Shown here: in pieces, positions 60,699 through 64,000 of the stretch
Numbering within the stretch: the first letter of the stretch is position 1
Layout of the letters: each line of letters starts with the position of its first letter
DNA from: Limnomonas spitsbergensis
Taxonomy: Eukaryota > Chlorophyta > Chlorophyceae > Chlamydomonadales
Direction: 5' to 3'
Length of the DNA: 64,000 bases
Assembly: GCA_037349105.1 (NCBI GenBank)
Contig: JAYJMM010000106.1
Location: 620,001 to 684,000, forward strand
Program-made: the position numbers and the translations under genes
The notes under the pieces: generated by a model
What the model was told of the DNA's origin: nothing
The model's input: the letters and a program-made list of their open reading frames with translations, nothing else
Databases searched by the model: none

Positions 60699-61560
60699 CT
60701 AGTGGAAGTTAGTGGCAGCGCCTGGAGGACCTGCCCACCCCCGCTCCCGTAACTGCTCCGTGTCACTAGGGCACTGGAAGCACACATGTTGCGCATCCTC
60801 CACCTGCTCGATATCCCCCCGTGCCCAACACCGCTGGCAGCAGCGTGCCTCTCGCCGCTGCCCGTTGCGCCGTCCTCTGGTATCAGCCGTGCTGATCGCG
60901 CCGAGCCGCAGTCGCAAATTTATGCGCACACAAGCACACTCTCTCTGGCTAGTGTGGCTCTTGCCTTGCGCCAGCACGGCACCCGCCGTGGACTGGAACC
61001 AGGCGCGGTAGGTCGCCGCAGATCTGTGCTCGGTGGTAGGGTCCCTGGGGTCCCCAACGCCGCTTGCGTCCAGCCATGCTTGCTCGTAGGCTGTGTCAAC
61101 GAGTGCCAACACGTCTGTGACAGATAGGCGCTGTAGGGCAGCTGCTGCCTCGTGCAAGGTGGGGGTGGCTGCCCCCCGCTCCAGCTCATCTAATGTACCC
61201 AGCAGATCAGAGCACCAGGTGCGGCCGCCAGTGCCCTGGCTGACTGCAAGCTGCATATATGCTGCCATGGCTATCAGTAGCATTAATTGCCAAAATCTCA
61301 TGCTTAGTCCAGAGTCCCGGCAGATGAATACAAGCCGCCAGTGTAGCAATCGCTATCCTCCCTGCCGTCGGCTATCGGGATTTGGGATCATGTCAAATAG
61401 GGTCCACCAGTCCTCCAGCCTCGGCTGGCAGAACCTGCACCGTGTCTCCTCCGGCTTGCATGCTTGCTCCTGCTGCCACCTCCTGAGGCACTTACAGGTG
61501 CACCAGACGCAGACACTTGCAGGGGTGCGTGAGCGCCTCTACCCGGGGTAAAGAGTTGTC
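60699..61560 (-). pseudogene. LINE 3'-end relic (Cys/His-rich C-terminus of reverse transcriptase)
   Basis: The minus-strand frame ending at 60,699 reads INLRLRLGAIST, then RRNGQRREARCCQRC and VEDAQHVCFQCPSDTEQLRE. This is the arrangement (LRTG-like segment, CxxC, E-D-x-x-H-x-x-x-x-C) seen after the polymerase in many algal and animal LINE proteins. Upstream, another frame gives CVWCTCKCLRRWQQEQACK and CRFCQPRLEDWWTLFDMI, with a TAG and at least one frame change between. It is therefore a decayed fragment. It may also have served as a host domain, but the stops argue against that. Confidence 0.55.
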
Positions 61561-62540
61561 CAGGCAGATCTAGCAACAGGGCTCCTCCGAATCCATCTCC
61601 TCCGTACATGATTTCTAACCTCTGTCCTTCTTTGTGCCTAGGATCAGCCCCAGGGGATCAGCACCGCCCCCGCCTTTCACGCTGGGATTCTCCGGCAGCT
61701 GAGTACTGGGCAGTGCAACAGGTAGTGCGGGGGGTAGCTCAGCGGGTGTGGATGCCGTCAACCTTGTTCCCGCTGACACGGCTGGGACTGATGGTGCGGC
61801 TGAAGGCTGCTGGTACCTCAAGGAAATAACCACAGAGACTTCAACCTCTGGACTGAGCTGACGCGCTGCCGCCAGACGATTTTGTCTGTTAGTTTCAGAA
61901 TAATCGAGGGCAAGTGTTAGTCACTTACCGATATTGAATTTTACAAGGTCAGAGTGCTTGAGTCATAGTATGTCAATGATGTTACACCTCTGGGTACTGC
62001 TCAAATAAGGCTCGGCCGCGTGTGCGCCTAACTAAAAAGAGTTGGGAGGAAAGATGGGAAGTAACACAGGCAGAAGGGGGCATGGTATGCTCAGTATATC
62101 CATCCCCTAGAGGCACTAGGGCAGATGAATGTAGGGCAGATGAATGACCTGAGATACAGCACAGTATTTTTGTGGGGGGTCTCTAGCTACATTTCAACTA
62201 CATCACCACCTATGGCCTAGGATTTTTGGTACGAGGGCGACTGGCATTGGGCCACCGCCAGCAAGCCAGTCAGGCTTTGGTACTCATGGGCCCAGTGGCC
62301 TGCCAAAGCTGGCGTGGTTCTCATCAAAGATAAGCATGGCTGTTACAGGTCAATGACGTTACACCTCTGGGCCCTGCTCAGAAAAAGGCTTGGCCGCTCT
62401 GCTGCGTGGGTCTAAAGAGTTGGGAGGAAAGATGGAAAGAAACACAGAAGGGGGCAGAACACAAAGAAAGGACGAACATCGCTATGCAATAAACATGGCT
62501 ATAACAGGTACCTACAGGTAATTAAATACAGGACCACTTT
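61561..62540. other. spacer with family I and IV repeats
   Basis: Family I forward copies with purine tails at 61,968-62,075 and 62,348-62,445 (each TCAATGA.GTTACACCTCTG ... GGCTCGGCCGCG/GGCTTGGCCGC, then AAAGAGTTGGGAGGAAAGAT). The segments between them (62,180-62,330) belong to loose family IV. No gene recognised. Confidence 0.55.
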
Positions 62541-62665
62541 AGGACGGTGCATACCCGCTGGGCCCTGCTGAACGCTCGGCCGCGTGGGGTTGGTAGGGAA
62601 TGACTAAGCTCAATCACAGCTACCATGCACAGCCAGGACCATGGTGCAGCCATGCTACCAATACA
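62541..62665 (+). repeat. dispersed repeat family II (SINE-like), copy 3
   Basis: ACGGTGCATACCCGCTGGGC through CATGGTGCAGCCATGC; shorter than the other two copies and ending next to the predicted membrane-protein exon. Confidence 0.75.
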
Positions 62666-62669
62666 CAAC

Positions 62670-62996
62670 CAGGGAAAAGTGATGCAAGGTCAAGGCGAGT
62701 CATGACCCACCTAGTGACGAGGCGGACGCATATGAAGTCAGAGGCGTTGCCGCAAATTGTGTGGATCACAAGTCCAATTCCCACTCCGGAGGTGATGATC
62801 AGAAAGAGGATCAGCATTATGATCAAAAGGCCCTCTTCGCCGGGAGGTTCGCGCAACAGCTGCCGCTGATTTGAGGGCTCCAGTAGCGCATCAGAGTAGG
62901 CAGTCTGAGCTTCCGTCGCGGCTGCATAATAGGAGTGGGCTGCCCAGGCAGAAGTAGGCCCCAAACGACGTCCCAAAAGATTGTGATGAGGCAGCA
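62670..62996 (-). CDS. predicted exon of a single-pass membrane protein
   Basis: Minus-strand exon after acceptor TTCCGTGTGCAG, phase 1, ending at a possible donor G|GTTGTG. It reads LPHHNLLGRRLGPTSAWAAH, an acidic/Gln stretch (EPSNQRQLLREPPGEEG), a strong hydrophobic helix (LLIIMLILFLIITSGVGIG) and a tail with two Cys (HTICGNASDFIC). No family recognised. No neighbouring exon could be identified; upstream sequence is occupied by a family I repeat, so only one exon is visible. It may also be an isolated gene fragment. Confidence 0.4.
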
Positions 62997-63054
62997 CTGC
63001 ACACGGAAGGGAACAGGAAAAAATTCTCTTTAGTAAGCAGGAATCTGGAAGCTA

Positions 63055-63190
63055 GGTCAATGAAGTTACACCTCTGGGCCCTGCTCAAAAGCTCCGCCGC
63101 GTGGGCGCCCAACAGATAGGTTGGGAGAGGGAAACTTATAGCAGGAGGGGAGAGGAAAGGAAGAGAGGAACGCAAAGGAGAAGGAAAATA
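63055..63190 (+). repeat. dispersed repeat family I, forward copy
   Basis: TCAATGAAGTTACACCTCTG, GGGCCCTGCTCAAAAGCTCC, GCCGCGTGGGCGCCCAAC, then a purine-rich tail (GGGAGAGGAAAGGAAGAGAG). Confidence 0.8.
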
Positions 63191-64000
63191 CCCCTCCCCC
63201 ATAAAAAAGAAAGGCAGGGAACTAAATGAGCTTCTAGAGCAACCAAGGGCAAGTATCTAGCCTGGATGCCTGGGATTTAACTGCTACTGGTTATTTTAGG
63301 GTGCTTCAGCTACAATTCAGCTACAACAGGGTGGCCCAGTGCTGCAAGTCCTGCAGCTTGGTCCATGACCGAACGCCGGTCAGATTTGGACCAAGTCGGA
63401 CCGGCGATGGCTGATTAGCGGTCAGCCAAAGGGGGTATAGTGCACACTTAAATGAAAGCTGCAAATAAACGTTACGAGAGTCTTCTGCGCAAGCTAGACT
63501 ATTTCCTTGGCTATTGAGGCTTGGACGTTCTCAGAGACTGGAACATCCTTTGCCTTTCCTTCCCAGCCTTTTGTCTGCCCCTTCACTTTTTCTACCCCTT
63601 TTCCTTCTTTTTTTTACCGCCCCTTTTACTTATGCACCCACGCGGCCGAGCCTTTTTTGAGCAGGGCCCAGAGGCACAACGTCATTGACAAGCGAGCCTA
63701 TTTCCTTGGCATGCCAGACCTCTGTCAGAGGGCCGTCGGGCAGCCACCACTGGGGCAGTGGGGACTAAACCATGACCGGCCAATATGCTGTGGCCTGTGG
63801 GTGAAGCATGCAGGCTTGAAACCCTGCCGGCCATCGACCGGGTTATATATGAGGCAGGTGACCTTGAAAGTTCAAATTAAACACTGTTAACAACTAACTA
63901 ACTTGGAGGGAACTGAACTAACGATTATTAGGTGCCGATGAGTAAGTTTAACATGCATTCCTGGAAAGATTCCCTGCTTGTTTCAGGGTGCTCCAGCTAC
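63191..64000. other. spacer with family I and IV repeats, to the window edge
   Basis: Family IV traces (TTCAGCTACAATTCAGCTAC at 63,305; GGGCAGCCACCACTGGGGCA at 63,738; the last bases GGGTGCTCCAGCTAC). A family I reverse copy with its pyrimidine-rich side lies at 63,590-63,692 (CCCACGCGGCCGAGCCTTTT ... CAACGTCATTGAC). No gene. Confidence 0.55.

Overview
The window looks like nuclear DNA of a green alga, probably a chlorophyte of the Chlamydomonadales type. The grounds are intron-bearing genes with GT/AG junctions and donors such as GTGCGT and GTGAGC, Ala/Ser/Pro-rich proteins, a MYND-finger protein of the kind common in those algae, CCCTAAA-type telomere-like tracts, and heavy loading with minisatellites and retroelements. 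No species is claimed and nothing looks bacterial.

Layout. 1-12,334: one 39-bp satellite array (about 316 units) with 33-34-unit and 63-unit higher-order duplications, continuing off the left edge. 12,335-15,860: a probable Ser/Ala-rich gene and AT-richer spacer. 15,861-18,285: a 25-bp minisatellite of about 97 units. 18,397-35,200: a 16.8-kb Ty3/Gypsy-type retroelement on the minus strand with a perfect 4-bp target duplication. 35,200-40,000: spacer, an intron-containing tRNA-Ser(GCT) and its SINE-like derivatives with a 162-bp internal repeat. 40,000-64,000: low gene density. It holds a multi-exon minus-strand gene of unknown function (41.8-44.7 kb), a MYND-finger gene with one nonsense codon (47.1-48.7 kb), a LINE reverse-transcriptase relic (50.6-51.7 kb), a multi-exon WD40 gene (53.6-57.7 kb), a LINE 3'-end relic (60.7-61.6 kb) and a membrane-protein exon (62.7-63.0 kb). 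These sit among several dispersed short-repeat families and minisatellites, many of them inside introns.

The most unusual object is the 16.8-kb retroelement. It encodes a Ty3-like reverse transcriptase (catalytic part deleted), a DDE integrase with a PHD finger, and an oversized gag-like region. Its repeats are not ordinary LTRs. Read in its coding direction the order is B - primer site - ORFs - purine tract - A - GC - B - A, the split-direct-repeat layout otherwise associated with tyrosine-recombinase elements. Yet the outer ends are TGTC...GACA, flanked by a TGGG duplication as expected of a DDE integrase. A 25-nt sequence right after the first B repeat is a perfect reverse complement of a segment inside B, which suggests fold-back self-priming. 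Three in-frame TGA codons interrupt its reading frames. Retroelement functions are read from motifs; exon models rest on splice signals and reading phase only; no database search was possible.
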